Notes under the pieces: generated by a model
The model's database searches: none
The model's input: the letters and a program-made list of their open reading frames with translations, nothing else
Told to the model about the DNA's origin: nothing
Translations under genes and position numbers: made by a program
Assembly: GCA_963575745.1 (NCBI GenBank)
Contig: CAUYUJ010007202.1
Coordinates: 457,127-521,126 of the forward strand
Direction of reading: 5' to 3'
Source of the DNA: Prorocentrum cordatum
Lineage: Eukaryota > Sar > Dinophyceae > Prorocentrales > Prorocentraceae
Length of the DNA stretch: 64,000 nucleotides
Shown: in pieces, positions 10,044 to 21,900 of the stretch
Numbering within the stretch: the stretch's first letter is position 1
How the letters are laid out: each line of letters begins with the position of its first letter

Positions 10044-11053
10044 CCTTTGAAGAGATCGGATGCCAACTTCTGTATGGCCGACGCCATCGTGGACTTCCGA
10101 GCCTCCAACTCTTTGGCATCCTCGTCAATGAACTCGAACTCCCCCACGTCACGCGTGACGTCCAGCAAGGAATCCAGATTGAAGACGGTCGCAAAATCCA
10201 CCTTACCATCAACAAAATCTGTGATGTCCGCCTGCCTGGGCGGGGCAGTCCCCGACTTGGGCAGCGCTGAAGCTGCCAGCTGCTGTACACACTCCTGGTA
10301 CTGCTTGTCGGCGGCCTGACGCTCCTCGCGGCAAGCCAGGACCAGGGACTTTTGCTCCTCCAACTCAGCTCGCCAGCGCGTGAGCTTAGCAAACTCCTGT
10401 TCCAGGCGCCGTTCCTTCCTCCGAACATCGGCGGCCAGCTGCTGCGAGCGCTGGTGGAGAGGCACCTCGGTCTTGGGCGCCGCCAACGACTTGGCCACCT
10501 GATCGTAGTACGTTTGCGGCCGCACTGTCCCCAGCCTTGCGCGAGAGTTCAGACAGTGTGCGGGCCTCCTGCTCGGTGGTGTCAGGCACAAGTCCTGCTG
10601 GCAGAGGGGACCGCGGATCGCCAACACCACCCACTGGAGCCATGGAGGATGATTTGCCCTGGCCACCGCCAGACCGCTTGCCCTTGCCCAGGCCTGCTGG
10701 TTGAGCCCAAACGCCTCGTGGAACGGGAGGATCGGAAGCTGGGACATCGACGAGCGTACATTTGCAGTGCCTGCGCCACTTGAAGTGCATGAAATTCTTC
10801 CGATATCCGCAGACTGAGCACGGAACTGGAGAGAATTTACCTCCGCGACCACGTCCTTTGGTGAACCAGTCCCCTTCCTCCTGAGAGCTATCCTCGAGCA
10901 GCACCCAAGGCTGGCGAGAGAAAAAAGGAGCAAGAACCACCGTGCCTGGCAAGGAATGTAGCGTACACGGAACGTTCTGCTAGATAGTGTGCCTGGCGGG
11001 CGAACGCCAGGAATCAAGGTGGGCAGACACCTGAAAGCACTGGGAGCCGCCAA
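10044..11053 (-). pseudogene. LINE ORF1-like protein, frameshifted, truncated at the gap
   Basis: Reading from the leader relict at 11096-11117, one frame gives a short cysteine cluster, PCSVCGYRKNFMHFKWRRHC (about 10835-10776), then basic Gly/Lys sequence. The frame then changes near 10560 into a long charged helix with heptad-like spacing (LEQEFAKLTRWRAELEEQKS, about 10400-10345), typical of a coiled coil. The order zinc cluster then coiled coil is what I expect for the first ORF of LINE-type elements, and the plus-strand element at 31 kb shows the same order. The 3' end is lost in a GGA tract and the gap. The frame change marks it as decayed unless an intron lies there. The nucleic-acid-binding role is inferred from layout. 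Confidence 0.65.
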
Positions 11054-11095
11054 TTCCCCTCACCGAGGCGCAAAACCTGATCAAATGCCTCCGGA

Positions 11096-11117
11096 CTTGA
11101 GCCAAAATGGCTACGGA
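11096..11117 (-). other. Relict dinoflagellate spliced leader, complete
   Basis: The minus strand reads CCGTAGCCATTTTGGC then TCAAG, preceded by T. This matches the 22-nt dinoflagellate spliced leader over its full length. The leader is normally added to mRNA by trans-splicing. A genomic copy directly upstream of an ORF indicates that a trans-spliced transcript was reverse transcribed and reinserted. On this strand it lies just downstream of a GGA tract, about 45 bp before the open frame of the ORF1-like pseudogene. Confidence 0.93.
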
Positions 11118-11350
11118 CTCCTCCTCCTCCTCCTCCTCCTCCTCCTCCTCCTCCTCCTCCTCCTCCTCCTCCTGCTCCTCCTCCTCCTCCTTCTCCTCCT
11201 CTCCCCTCCCTCTTTCCCCCTCCCCCTCCCCTCCTCCCCCTCCCCTCCTCCTCCTCCTTCCTCCTCCTCCTCCTCCTCCTCCTCCTCCTCCTCCTCCTCC
11301 TCCTCCTCCTCCTCCTCCTCCTCCTCCTCCTCCTCCTCCTCCTCCTCCTC
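11118..11350 (+). repeat. TCC tract
   Basis: About 230 bp of TCC repeat with CCCTCC interruptions, ending at the leader relict. Confidence 0.97.
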
Positions 11351-11379
11351 TGGAGGTCTCTGGATCTGATTCTTCATGG

Positions 11380-12850
11380 TAAGGCTGATAAAGGCCTTTC
11401 TCGGCATAAGCGGAACCTCGTTCGCAGTTTGGTCTCGGGCACCCATTGGCCTCAGGCGAGGTTGGCCAAGTATCAAAAATCGGTGACTGACAAGTGCCTT
11501 TTGTGCGGCTGCAGGGGCACGTTGTTCCACCGAGCGTTTGACTGTCCCTGCTCGGCCGAGCTTCGCAGGAATCAACTACCCGTCAGCCTAAGACAGGCTG
11601 CCTGGAAGGTTGCCAGTCTTGGGGAGGAGGAGACGGAGCTGTTTTCCATGTGTCTTTTCCCCAACCCCGAGCGCTGTTTTGGAAAGCCAGAAGCTCCCGA
11701 GGAGGATTGGGTTCGCTTTGTCGGTGCTTAACTATGGATGGATCAGCGTTTCACACGAAGTTCGGAGCCTGCAGGAGAGCAGGATGGTCCACCGTTCAAG
11801 TAGACGATGGTTCCTCGGGGGTGGGGGCCTGGCCAATGGGCGCGGGACGGGGAGGACTACGCGTTTCACATGCTGGCCAGGTTTAGTGAACCCCCGTGTG
11901 ACGGCGATGACGGAGTGCAGCTTGAAGTTGTCAGTGATTGTGCTGGTTCGGTGGCGTGCGCCACATATTCGTCCACAGCCCTGTCTCCTGACAACAGTCC
12001 TCGTCACGTGGAGGCTGTGGTGGTCCAGAGTAGGTGGCACAGCCGAAGTAGTCAAGGTGAAGGCCCACCGTGCTCTGCAAAACCACGTCGTTGGAGGAAC
12101 TGTGGATTCTGAAGGGCAATCGTCTCGCGGACAAGTGGGCCGTGCAGGGGCTCAGCTTTGGCGAATTGATGAGGAGGGGGAGCTTTTTGTAGAGGGCTGT
12201 GAGCGCAGAGTGGCCCAGGCCGCTGAGTGGCTTGGTCGCCTCCACAGCTGGAGACATGATAAGGAGTTTGGGGATTCGGAGGGGGTGGGTGGGACTGCGG
12301 AGGTGGAGCTCGACCTGCCATGGCAGGTTCCGCCTGACCTCGCCGATGAGTACGACGCGCGGCTGGAGCAGCGCCACGGGGAGCGGCTCTTCGAGGCAGT
12401 GCCCGAGCGCCTCTATCCTGAGGGTAGTCAAGGCTCGGCTGGCTCGGGTTCCGCTGCTCTCGGCTCCTCCATTGGCTCCTCGGCTACTCCTCCCGACCTG
12501 GTGCCCCAAGCCTCGGGGTGTCTGCGGGTGAGCTGCCAGACCTGGAACTTTTCCAGGCACAATGTGGTCCAGGCCCCCGTTGTCGGTGATGAGTCGGGGG
12601 TCCCAGTGTTGTTTTGCATCTCGTGCGTTGCAAGCGTGCAGCATAGTCACAGGCCTGGGAAAGGACTTGCGGTGCCCTGTTTAGGCCCGAAGCACCCAGG
12701 TCTTGCGACCCAGCGCTCCAGGCTTCGGCGAAGCCTGCACCCTAATCCGACGGTGTCCCCTCCTCCGATGCTCGGCGATTGTGGCGAGCCGTCTGTGGAG
12801 GTCCGAGCGTCGTGGGAAGGGAGGCCGATTACTTCGGAGGCCTCGGAGCG
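11380..12850 (+). pseudogene. LINE ORF2 3' part: zinc finger, RNase H, C-terminal Cys domain
   Basis: The 5' part (11429-11731) carries CLLCGCRGTLFHRAFDCP, a CxxC-x6-H-x4-C zinc motif typical after LINE reverse transcriptase. RNase H follows in pieces in different frames: MDGSAF near 11733, VSDCAGSV at 11930, VVKVKAHR near 12046 and GNRLADKWA near 12115. These match the acidic and histidine-bearing blocks of the fold, so several frameshifts have occurred. A last segment (about 12590-12740) has CISC and a spaced Cys before a basic HPN ending, like the C-terminal domain of the 31-39 kb element. The RT core is absent, so this is a 5'-truncated dead copy. From 12850 to 13087 nothing else is seen. 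Confidence 0.8.
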
Positions 12851-13087
12851 GTGTGCTGACCCTGTCCCAGAGTATGGGTTGGATTTCCCCGAGTCCCTCG
12901 ACATGTATCGTGTAGACCAGCTCCACGGCTTTAGTGACCCCCCGCGAGGCGGTTATGGTTTGCCATGCAGAAGGGACTCTTGAAGGTGAGGCTCGACTCC
13001 TGGCTGGTGGGAGTGATGAGCCTCAGTAATCGGGTCGCAGGATGCGAGGGACAGAGGTCTAAGGTCCTGACGCCCTACCGCCCGCAT

Positions 13088-13195
13088 CCTCCTCCTCCGC
13101 CTCCTCCTCCTCTTCCTCCTCCTCCTCCTGCTCCTCCTCCTCCTGGGGACTTCTCGTGGCCACGGCTGGATTCGACTCGAGACTTGGGTCATAAT
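13088..13195 (+). repeat. Short TCC tract and IE-2 fragment
   Basis: TCC units (13088-13145) are followed by GGCCACGGCTGGATTCGACT, which matches the core of IE-2. Only the core is recognisable. Confidence 0.6.
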
Positions 13196-13209
13196 GCACC
13201 CTAGGAAAG

Positions 13210-13455
13210 CTTCGGCTTTGTAGGCGTTTTCTTATTCCGCGGTTCGACATTGCGCGGAAGGGAAACGGGGGAGAGGGGGGGTCTGGCTCCAGACCTCTGC
13301 TTAACGCGACTGTTTGGAAGCGTGCGTCCCCTGGTGGAGACTCCACCTGCTTGAAACAGGCGCCAAAAACAGCCAAGACCTACTCCATGGGGGGGAGGGG
13401 GGGGGTGCGAAGGTCCGCGCCGATCGGCAAAACAAGTGATCAGAAACCGATCACG
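13210..13455 (+). repeat. Dispersed repeat DR-2, copy 1 (~245 bp)
   Basis: It aligns over its whole length with 44655-44905 and 60175-60415. Shared blocks include TTTTCTTATTC, CAGACCTCTGC, GGAGACTCC, CAGGCGCCAAAAACAGCCAA and GCCGATCGGCAAAAC. The outer ends of the better copies read GGTGATCG on opposite strands, so this may be an old TIR element. Same strand in all three copies. Confidence 0.85.
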
Positions 13456-13960
13456 TTGCGTCCCAAATCTTTTTGTTGTCGGTCCTGGGGCCTGGCAAGG
13501 GCCGTGGGGCCGAAAGTGAGCAAACAGCTCCGATCGTGAGTCCGTCGCGACGCGAGGATGCCAGGGGAAGAGGACGGAGGAGCACAAGCGGTCCCAGGAG
13601 GGGGGGGGGCCTAGGCTGCATCCTGGGTCGGTTTCGACAGTGCCTGGGGCCCGTGGTGAGGGCCGTGAGGACCCCCAGGTGCCCAAAGTGGTCAAAAACC
13701 TCCAGTCGCGCTTCTTTCACGACGCGGGGGTGTCCAGGAAGGGAGGGAGGAAGGAGCCACGACGGACCGTGCAGCAGGAGCAGGCCTCGTCTGCATCCTG
13801 GGCGGCTCGCCGAACGCGGGCGGGTACTGCACGCGGCCTCGGTCGCGCGCCCAGCGGCGCGGTCGCCGCGCCCGCGCGTGCGGGCGCGCGCGCGCGCGGC
13901 CGTCAGGCGGGGAGGAGGCTCGAGGCTCGGGGTTCGGGGAGCCAGTAGCTAGGGGACAAC
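13456..13960. other. DR-1-like fragment and GC-rich spacer
   Basis: GTCCTGGGGCCTGGCAAGGG near 13480 resembles part of DR-1 at 60.1 kb. The rest is GC-rich with a CpG-rich run (13840-13900). No gene is recognised. Confidence 0.45.
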
Positions 13961-14330
13961 GTCAGGGGGGGACCGCCCCAGCGGGTCGGGGTGGGAGACG
14001 TCGGGCCAGAATCGGCGATACGTCGCCGATGGCAGGTCGACGATAGGCCCCCCGCCAGCGAACCCCCGCACGCTCGTGGGCGGGCTGTGCCGCCGGGCCC
14101 CCATCGGCGATCCATCTGCGATCGGGGGTCGAGGCATCCCCCCGAGAGCCCATCTCTCTGACGTCGCCCCCGAGGAGAGGAGCTTCGCGGATCGAGCAGC
14201 CAGCAGCGAGGATCGAGGGCCACCTCGACCGAGCCTCGAGCAGCGAGGGCTGTGGATCGAGGGTCGCATCGTTAGAGAGCCCGGGGGCCAGCAGCGAGGA
14301 ACGATGATCACTCCGCCCGAGGGTCGAGGA
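13961..14330. repeat. GATCGAGG/AGCAGCGAGG repeat region
   Basis: Short repeats built on GATCGAGG and AGCAGCGAGGA. A segment at 14030-14115 (GGTCGACGATAGGCCCC) recurs at about 27365-27440, so this is dispersed. No gene seen. Confidence 0.55.
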
Positions 14331-14407
14331 CCGAGACCCCGTGGACCGAGAGTCGCCCCGCCCGAAGGGGTCGAAAAGGCAAGACAGGGGGGGCGGGAGA
14401 GGGGCTA

Positions 14408-14820
14408 AGGAGGAGGAGGAGGAGGAGGAGGAGGAGGAGGAGGAGGAAAAGGAGGATGAGGAGGAGGAGGAGGGGAGAAAGGGGGAGGTGCGAGGGAGGA
14501 GAGGAGGAGAAGAGGAGGAGGAGGAGGAGGGAGAGGAGAAGGACGAGGGAGGAGGAGGAAAGGGAGGAGGAAGAGGAGAAGGAGGAGGAGGAGGCGGAGG
14601 AGGGGGAAAAAGGAGGAAGGAGGAAGGAGGAGGAGAGGACGAGGAGGAGCAGGAGAAACGAGGAGGAGGAAAAGGAGAAGGAGGAGATGGAGGAGGAGGA
14701 GGAGGAGGAGGAGGAGGGCGAGCAAGAGGAGGGGGAGCAGGAGGAGGAGGAGGAGGAGGAGGAGGAGGAGGAGCAGGAGGAGCAGGAGGAGAAGCAGGAG
14801 GAGGAGGAGGAGGAGGAGAT
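14408..14820 (+). repeat. Long interrupted GGA tract
   Basis: About 410 bp of purine-only GGA/GAGGA sequence. Poly-Glu and Gly frames are artefacts. Confidence 0.97.
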
Positions 14821-14904
14821 CGCGTGATCCGCCGGCCCCCTTGTGGGGCCACCAGGCTGTAGGCCCGTGATTCGCAGTTTCCTGTACCAGTCGTAGGTTG
14901 TAGT

Positions 14905-14985
14905 TTCCAGAGTTGCAGTTCTGCTTCTTGCTGGTTACTGTAACTAGTTGACTTATTGCTGGTTACTGTAACTAGTTGATTGACC
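14905..14985 (+). repeat. Two-copy 28-bp direct repeat
   Basis: TTGCTGGTTACTGTAACTAG occurs twice, spaced about 28 bp apart. It includes the palindrome GGTTACTGTAACT. Confidence 0.8.
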
Positions 14986-15064
14986 GCGCGAGGGGGGGGG
15001 AGGCCCAAACCGGCTTTTTAGAACCCCCTGGGCGCGTTGTCTGAATTGCTGGGGGGGCTCGAAA

Positions 15065-15422
15065 TCGACACCCCTCACGCAGATCCGCGGGGTCAGGGTC
15101 CAAAAACACCGGGGATTTGCCACATTTCTGAAATTCGGTGCCACCCCTCACGCAGATCCGCGGGGTCAGGGTCCACAAACACCGGGGATTTGCCACATTT
15201 CTGAAATTCGGTGCCACCCCTCACGCAGATCCGCGGGGTCAGGGTCCAAAAACACCGGGGATTTGCCACATTTCTGAAATTCGGTGCCACCCCTCACGCA
15301 GATCCGCGGGGTCAGGGTCCAAAAACACAGGGGATTTGCCACATTTCTGAAAAAATTCGGTGCCACCTCACGCAGATCCGCGGGGTCGGGTCAAAAACAC
15401 CGGCCACATTTCTGCGGTGCCA
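15065..15422 (+). repeat. Satellite Sat-B, 73-bp units, ~5 copies
   Basis: Units contain CACGCAGATCCGCGGGGTCA and GGGGATTTGCCACATTTCTG. The first four copies are almost identical and the last is shortened and degraded, which suggests recent unequal exchange. Confidence 0.95.
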
Positions 15423-15439
15423 CCCCTCAACATCCATCG

Positions 15440-15552
15440 CAAGGCGTGGTAACCCAAACTGCGAGTACTCCCTCGGCCCTTTAATCCCAAGGTGTGGTAA
15501 CCAAGCTCGTAAACCATACACGTCTTACCAATCGCCCTGTGTGGTAACCCCT
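15440..15552 (+). repeat. Three ~48-bp units with TGTGGTAACC
   Basis: GCGTGGTAACCC, GTGTGGTAACCA and GTGTGGTAACCC lie at about 15443, 15492 and 15540. Confidence 0.7.
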
Positions 15553-15694
15553 CTTGTGATCAGTTGGTTTTGCCGATTGCGAATCGGCCTCGCATGAAGT
15601 TCCGATACTGCTGCACGACAGCGCCAAAGCCTCATGACTTAGCTCTTCCATGGCCCATTCTCCGAGAGAGGGGGCCGGCGGCAGGGGGCGAAGC

Positions 15695-15860
15695 CCTTAC
15701 GGATATAACAAAAAATCAGGACGGGAAGGGTTTGGCCAATTTCGGCCTCGGGGACCCGCGCCGGGCCTCAGGACCGTGAAAAAAATGGCTCTGGATGAAA
15801 AACCAGTCCCGGGGAAAGGGCCCGGAACTTCTGGGAACCCTGTCTGGAACAAATCACGAC
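15695..15860 (+). repeat. Dispersed repeat DR-1, copy 1
   Basis: It aligns with the reverse complement of 47465-47640. Shared blocks include CCGGGCCTC, GGATGAAAAACC, GGGGAAAGGG and a CGCATGT near the end. Other copies are at 28060, 53560 and 60010. The strand label is arbitrary. Confidence 0.75.
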
Positions 15861-16205
15861 AACGCATGTCTGGGAAAGAAAGGCCACGCGGGGGGGATCC
15901 GACCCCTGGGCGGTAGCACGCCCGAGCGTCACACAGTACAGGACGGAGCGCAGGCGTGCCACCGCCCAGGGGTCGGTCGGTCCCCCAACTGGATTATCGG
16001 TGGCGGCTTCGTCTCTGACATATCGAAGTCATGGATGGGGACGAAATGCAAGTAGGGAGAAGGGGGAGGGGTCCAGCAGCAAGAAGTGTCAACGCAACAG
16101 AAAAATCAGGCTCGGCCTTGCGCTGTCCAATTTCTCACGTGCATGCTCATAGAACAAAACAAAAAAAACGCCACGATCTACGCAGCAGGAAGGGGAAATT
16201 GAGTC
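15861..16205. other. No gene recognised
   Basis: Unique spacer between DR-1 and the GAT minisatellite. Confidence 0.4.
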
Positions 16206-16209
16206 GGAA

Positions 16210-16500
16210 AAGGATCATGGTGATGGGGATGGTGATGACGCTGCTAATGAAGATGATGAAGGTGCTGCTGATGGCGATGATGACTGAAGGTGATGGTGAT
16301 GCTGATGATGACAATGATTGAAGATGATGAAGGTGATGTTGATGATGTTGATGATGGTGCGGGTGATGATGACGATGGCGGCAATGATGATGGTGGTGAT
16401 GATGATGGTGATGGTGGTGTTGATAATGCTGATGACGATGGTGATAGTGATGGTGACGGTGATGGTGGTGATGATGGCGATGCTGGTGATGCTCCGACAG
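16210..16500 (+). repeat. GATGATGGTGAT minisatellite
   Basis: Degenerate GAT/GGT triplets. Asp/Met/Val or His-rich frames follow from the period. Confidence 0.9.
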
Positions 16501-17017
16501 ACAGCAACTCGAAAAGCGAATTTCGATTTCCGCGGCCAACTGCGCACAGCACTACACCACGAGATGCAGCCCCCACGGCGGGAGCCCCGATGAATTGGTC
16601 GCTGTACCAAAGCAAAACAGTGCGAGTGAATGCAGGCCAGCGGCCCCCAGGTCCGAACGGCCGAGCGAGGGCCCGAAACCAAACTACCTGAAGGGGCCGC
16701 CCGCGGCCAGTTTGACAAGCCCCTTGAAACTATACTGTCTGGACTACACAGGAAGAGGGGGAGAGGGGCGACAGGGGGCAGAAGCGGCAACGGCACAAAA
16801 CGCCGCTTTGGACAACGCCCCCCGCCCAGAGCGCGCCGCCGTCGCGGGGGGCGCCGCGCGCGCGGGGCATGCCCGCCCCAGGCGCATCAGCCACATTCTG
16901 TCTAGAAATCGATGCTGATGTGCGGAGCATACCCTCACCAGGGGCACGAGCCACATTCAAACAGAAAAACCACGAGCGCCAGAAGCGCAGCCACCAGCCC
17001 GCGCGACGTCAGCCCCA
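16501..17017. other. Spacer with a short two-copy repeat
   Basis: AGCCACATTC with flanking CAGAAA recurs at about 16885 and 16950. No gene is recognised. Confidence 0.4.
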
Positions 17018-17084
17018 CTACCCCACGAAGAATGACCCACTCCATTCGTCCGTGCCCGCGCTGCTCGACTCGCTTGTCTGCGGC

Positions 17085-17285
17085 GGCGTCGGGCCTGGGA
17101 GGCCACCCCCAGGACTTCCAGAACTTCGGAACGCGGCGGCGCTAACCAAGGAGGCCATCTCCTGGATTTGCGGCCCGACGCCATCCACCACATCATTCGG
17201 CAACTTTGAGCCGGGGAGGCCATCCCCAGGACTTCCAGAACATCGAAACGTGGCGACGCTAACCAGGGAGGCCGTCTCCTGGATG
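17085..17285. repeat. Two-copy ~126-bp tandem duplication
   Basis: CCCAGGACTTCCAGAAC and CTAACCAAGGAGGCC/CTAACCAGGGAGGCC recur about 126 bp apart, in step with the minus-strand frame. Confidence 0.8.
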
Positions 17286-18487
17286 CGCGCTCTGACGCCA
17301 GCTAGACCCCGCCCTCCCAATCGCCGATCGCCATCTGCAGGACCCTCTCGGAGCAGGACCTCGGCGCCACTCCTGCCTTGAGCTCGCCGCCGGGCTGCAA
17401 CAGACAGTCGGCGAAGACCTTCGTGACCTCCGCGCCCGCGAGCGAAGACCAGCTTCGCGCGCCCCCCCTTGAAGCAGGAGCTGATCCGACACCCTCGCAC
17501 CAAGAGGCTAATGTTGGCCATGCTGGTCAGCTGGTCGATCTTCACGCGCTGCTGCTCCCACGGCGCCTCGTTGCGAGCCCCGACGTCCTCCCCTGCCCTC
17601 GCGATCGCGTCGGAGACGACCAGGAACACCTGCGCGCGAGCTGGCCCCGCCGCCGCCTCGGGCAGCGGCTTGGCATTATCGAGCTTTCATTCCTCGCGCA
17701 CGGCCGCCGCTCGTGTCGCAGACGCTCGACCCGCCTTGAACGCCTCCTTCACTATCTCCGAGCTCTCGTCCAGGATCAGCGCCTGGAGCGCCGCTGGGAG
17801 CAGCTGCCATATCATGAACGCGTTGCCCAGCACTGCCTTCGCCAGCACTGGCATGATCGTTGCGACCATGCTCTGCGATATCCGCGGCAGCTTCGCAAGG
17901 GCGTCTTCTGGCAGGCCGTGCGCGTTGCCGACGGCCGCCATGATGTCTGCGGCCCCCCCCGCCACTGGTTGGCGCGGGGCGGGGGGGCCGCTGCCCCGCG
18001 CCGCTGCCCCTCGACGCCCCAGCCGACCTCCGCGACTGCGGGGGGCAACCGCTGACCCAGAGCGGCCGCGTCGAGAGCCTGCACCGCCTCCGCGCCCGCG
18101 CGAGCGGCCGCGGCCCCCTGTTGCCTTTAGGTCCTCCGCCTTCAGACGGCCCAGCAGGAAACTATCGCGGATGCCGAATGCAACGACACTGGCGAAGGCG
18201 AGCGCGCAGCCGACCCCGATAATCGAAAGCTTCTGTGTTTGGGCAGATGTAGGCCACGTCGTGACCACCACGCAGGCAGGCAGCGGCAGTGGACGAGAAG
18301 GGGCACGCCAACTCCCCAGGCTCGACAACCTCGTGCGCGAACGGCGTGGCACGCGGAGGACAACGATTATGTAGCACGGCTGCAACTGCGCGCTCCTGCG
18401 CCATGCGCCTCGCGCGGAAGCTCCGACGACAGAAGATGCACTCGCATGCGACAGCCATGCCATGCACGATGGAGCGGCAATTGCGCG

Positions 18488-18508
18488 CCCCCCCCCCCCC
18501 CCCCCCCC
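18488..18508 (+). repeat. Poly-C run
   Basis: About 21 consecutive C. Its length in the assembly may be unreliable, and it shifts frames across the minus-strand ORFs. Confidence 0.9.
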
Positions 18509-18959
18509 ACCCACCCACCCCACCCCGCCCCCCACACCGCCCTGGCAGAACGCCGACGCGCGAGAAGCGCTCGTCGCGTAGCGAGCGCGCGATTGCAGGG
18601 TGCACCCGCCGAGCCCGTCAGCTCGCATATCAAGATCGCCCCAGGAGGAACGGGAACCTCGGTGACCTCGGGGACGCCAGAGGAGACACACCCAAGAGGG
18701 CCGTAGAGCCCAGGAGGTGGCGCGATGGCCGCAGCACGAGCAGCAGCCCTCAGTGCCCCAGGGCCCAGCTGAAGATCACGCCCCCGAAACTCATGGTTCA
18801 TGAACAGGGCTCTGACAAAGCGCCTAAAGCTCTCGCCCCCCATCGGTGCCCGCGAAGAGATCCTGCAAGAGCCCCTCCTCCTCCTCCTCCGCCTTCTTCA
18901 GCAACTTGACGGCGTCTGCGACGCACCTCCTCGCATACATATTCGCTTCCGAAGGCAGA

Positions 18960-21900
18960 CGACCGTCATCGAGGATGGCGGGCCCTGAATCCACTGGGAA
19001 CTGGCCGAAAACGGAGCCCAGTTCTTGGGCATGAGTATCTGGGGAAGTAGGCCAACGTCGATACATGCGAAGCCTGCGGGCCATCAGCTCGACCCCAGTC
19101 GGGGCCGCCCCCGCCCGTCGAAGAACAACTTCGCCCGAGTCGATCATGGTTTGTCGTTCTCTCTTTCAAGGGGCCCCCGTCTTCGCCGACCAGCTCCTTC
19201 TTCTCGCGCGCATCGCCCCCGAGGATTTCGCGAGCCAGACCCGCCGGGACCCTATCCAAATGTAGTGCTTGGGCGGCCGCGAGCACGAACGCCGCGAGCC
19301 CCGACAGTTGAGCGCCCTGGACGACAGCCCCGAAGACATTCCTCGCACAGCGCCACGCTCGATTTGTCTGCAAGAAGCGCCCCATTGATTGGTCGCCCCG
19401 ACGACGCGCTAGAATTCTGCGACGAAGCCCCCCCTCGACCCGCCCGTTCACCGACGTCAAAGTCCCCAGGGACACGTCGTCGAACTGCACGCAGCCCTCG
19501 AAAGGGAGGCGCCCGCTGAAGATGCCCGAGGCATGCTAATGAGACCCAGGGCCAACGAACGACGGAGAGACACTGCTTTTTGTTCACAGCATTGTGCGCG
19601 CAGCCGCTGCTATCCAGCTCCTGGCGCAGAAACTGGTGCGCATAACATAATGCATGCTGCACGTTGCGTGCAGAAGTAGCAATAAGCGCACGGGGCGCAT
19701 CGTCGGCGTAGACGCGGCACGACAGGTCGAGGGGCCGCAGGAGAAAAGGTGCCCACGCCGCACACAGGGCCTCGCTCGGCCAGATCACCCTATCGGGATC
19801 GCCAGGCGGCACAGGTGGCACCAGCTGCTGCGTGCACCAGTCCTCGTGCGACATGGGCGGAGGAGGCGCAGGTGCGTCGCCCGATGTAGCCTGGCGCAGC
19901 CGACCAAGCCACCGTTGGATAGGTCGCCGAAGAGCCCGCGCAACCAAAATCGCCGCAGGGGCGTCGCCCATGAATGCCCCCACCAGGTTGCGTAGGTTGC
20001 GCTGTCCGTCCGCAGCCTGAATAGTGAACGTCGAGGTCTCATGCCACTGATGGAAGAACGCCTGGCCCCGCGGCAACGCGGTCTCGCGCGCAGTCTCGCG
20101 CAGCTCGCTGAATGGCGCGCAGCAGAACGCATTGGACACATCCTCCTTGGAGATGATCGTCGAGATGCCCTTCGCCCACATCCTGCTCAGCAGCGCCTCC
20201 TGGCAGAACTTGGCACCTCCCCGATCCCTGCCCGGCAATTAACCGCGCTCGCAATCAGGTTCTGCATCGACAGCTCCACGTCGCAACGCTGCGTTGTGCC
20301 GCGCCACCCCCGTGCGACGCAGCCCGTGAATAGATCGCCTCGAACTCAATTAAGCCTTCTTTTCCATTTCCGTTAGACAGCCCAGTGGCACGCGAATGGC
20401 GCCAGACCGCCAACGCGCGACCGACTCGACGAATATGGCGACAAATATTCCGGATGGCTTCCAGGGCGGCGGGGCCCCCCATCGTCGAGGCCGCGGCCCC
20501 AAGACCACGTCTATCACGAGCCGACCTATGTTGTGGGAAACACTCCGCGCGCCCAGCAGCGCCGCCCTTCTTATTCGTCTCCGTCGCCGCCCCCCCGTCG
20601 TCTCCGAGGCTTCCGACGAGCGCCGTCGAAGCGCCCGTTGGGGCCGAGAACCAGAATCAGAATTTCGCGCGGCGCACTGCGCACAGGAGCCAGCCCCCCT
20701 GCGCGCAGCACGTTCGAGCAGAGCCCCCACCTCCCCCAGGTCGCCCCCCCCCCCCACCACCACCACGCACACCCACCCTTCAACGCGCGCGAGTCTATCC
20801 GGCCCAAACAAAGGAGCGGGGGAGCCCATCAAGACATTGCCGCCGGCATCCTGCAGATTCAAGCGGCACCGCTCGCAGCCCGCCTTCGGGGCCAGGGCGC
20901 GAGAAACACTGCCGCGCCTCGTCGCACCTGGGCGCGAACTCCTCTGCGACGTTGTGCCTTCTCCGCTTCGGGCCGCCACGCTTGCCCGCCGGCAGGCGCG
21001 CCAACCTCCGCGCCCCCGCGCGGCGACGACTGCGCCACGCTTCGCCAATCTCGGCAACGATCTCCTCCGTCGTCTCCTCGAACCTCGAGCGGCGTAACTT
21101 CCTCAGCCTCCGTGAGGCCCGCGCCAGCAACATACACGCATGGCCGTCGTTACCCTCGACCTCCCGAATCCTCCGCCGTTCAGCAAGAAGACGCGATCGA
21201 TCTTCAGCAAATGCTTCTGCCCTGAGTCCCTCCGCCAACTGTCTGCCAAAGTGTCGCTCTGCCACCGCGTGCACCGCAGTGGCCCACTTAGCCCAGGCCT
21301 CGTCTGGAGCAGGGGCCGACACGCAGAGATCATGATAATCTGGCCCGCCCCCGAACTCACTCTCCAGGTCAAGGATGAACTCTGGCACCCCCGTTCCTCG
21401 CCGAAGAGCTTGGGCGAGGCGGTCGAAGTCCCATCCAGCCTGCTCGATGCAAGAATGTGACAGATCGAAGGTATAGTTAAGCCTCAGCAGCAGCGGGACG
21501 TGGTCACGCACCCCCTGCTTCCGAATCAGCTTGAGCATCGCGCTCGAACGCACCAGTGGGACGCACTCCTTGACATCCTCCGCCTGCCACGCGCAAGTCG
21601 CTATGCAGTCGATGCAAGGCGCCGGGGCCGAGCCGTACTAGTTTGGTCCAGTCGGGAAGTCGGTGGACACAGCACGGATCGCATACTTTTCCATCACCTC
21701 TAACACACGGTCGCCCGCGTAGTGCTCCTCGGAGTTGCAGTCCCTGCCCAGCGCCCTGGACGTCGCGAGTACCTGCCCGTCCGCCTTCCTGCGCCAACCG
21801 AGCGAGTCGTTCAAGTCGAAGCCCCACAGGAGACTGGCCCTCCTAGGCGTCAAGCTGAAGACACGCTCGAGCCACGCGCACATGGTGTCGACCGTGTGCT

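Larger units (their letters stand above)
17018..18690 (-). pseudogene. Unassigned minus-strand ORF remnants downstream of a LINE
   Basis: Long minus-strand frames continue beyond the LINE ORF2 at 22.3-19.0 kb. One (17687-18190) reads as protein-like sequence with a Gly/Arg stretch, then helical hydrophobic sequence. Another (17018-17629) includes a plausible helix and an internal repeat. A frame near 18490-18400 holds CIFC followed by a Cys, a possible zinc site. They may be the C-terminal part of that LINE or a neighbouring retroelement. I recognise no domain, and frame changes make an active gene unlikely. Confidence 0.35.

Noticed and set aside
16210-16500. Asp-rich or His-rich protein
   Set aside because: It is explained by the GAT triplet minisatellite, with no flanking coding signal.
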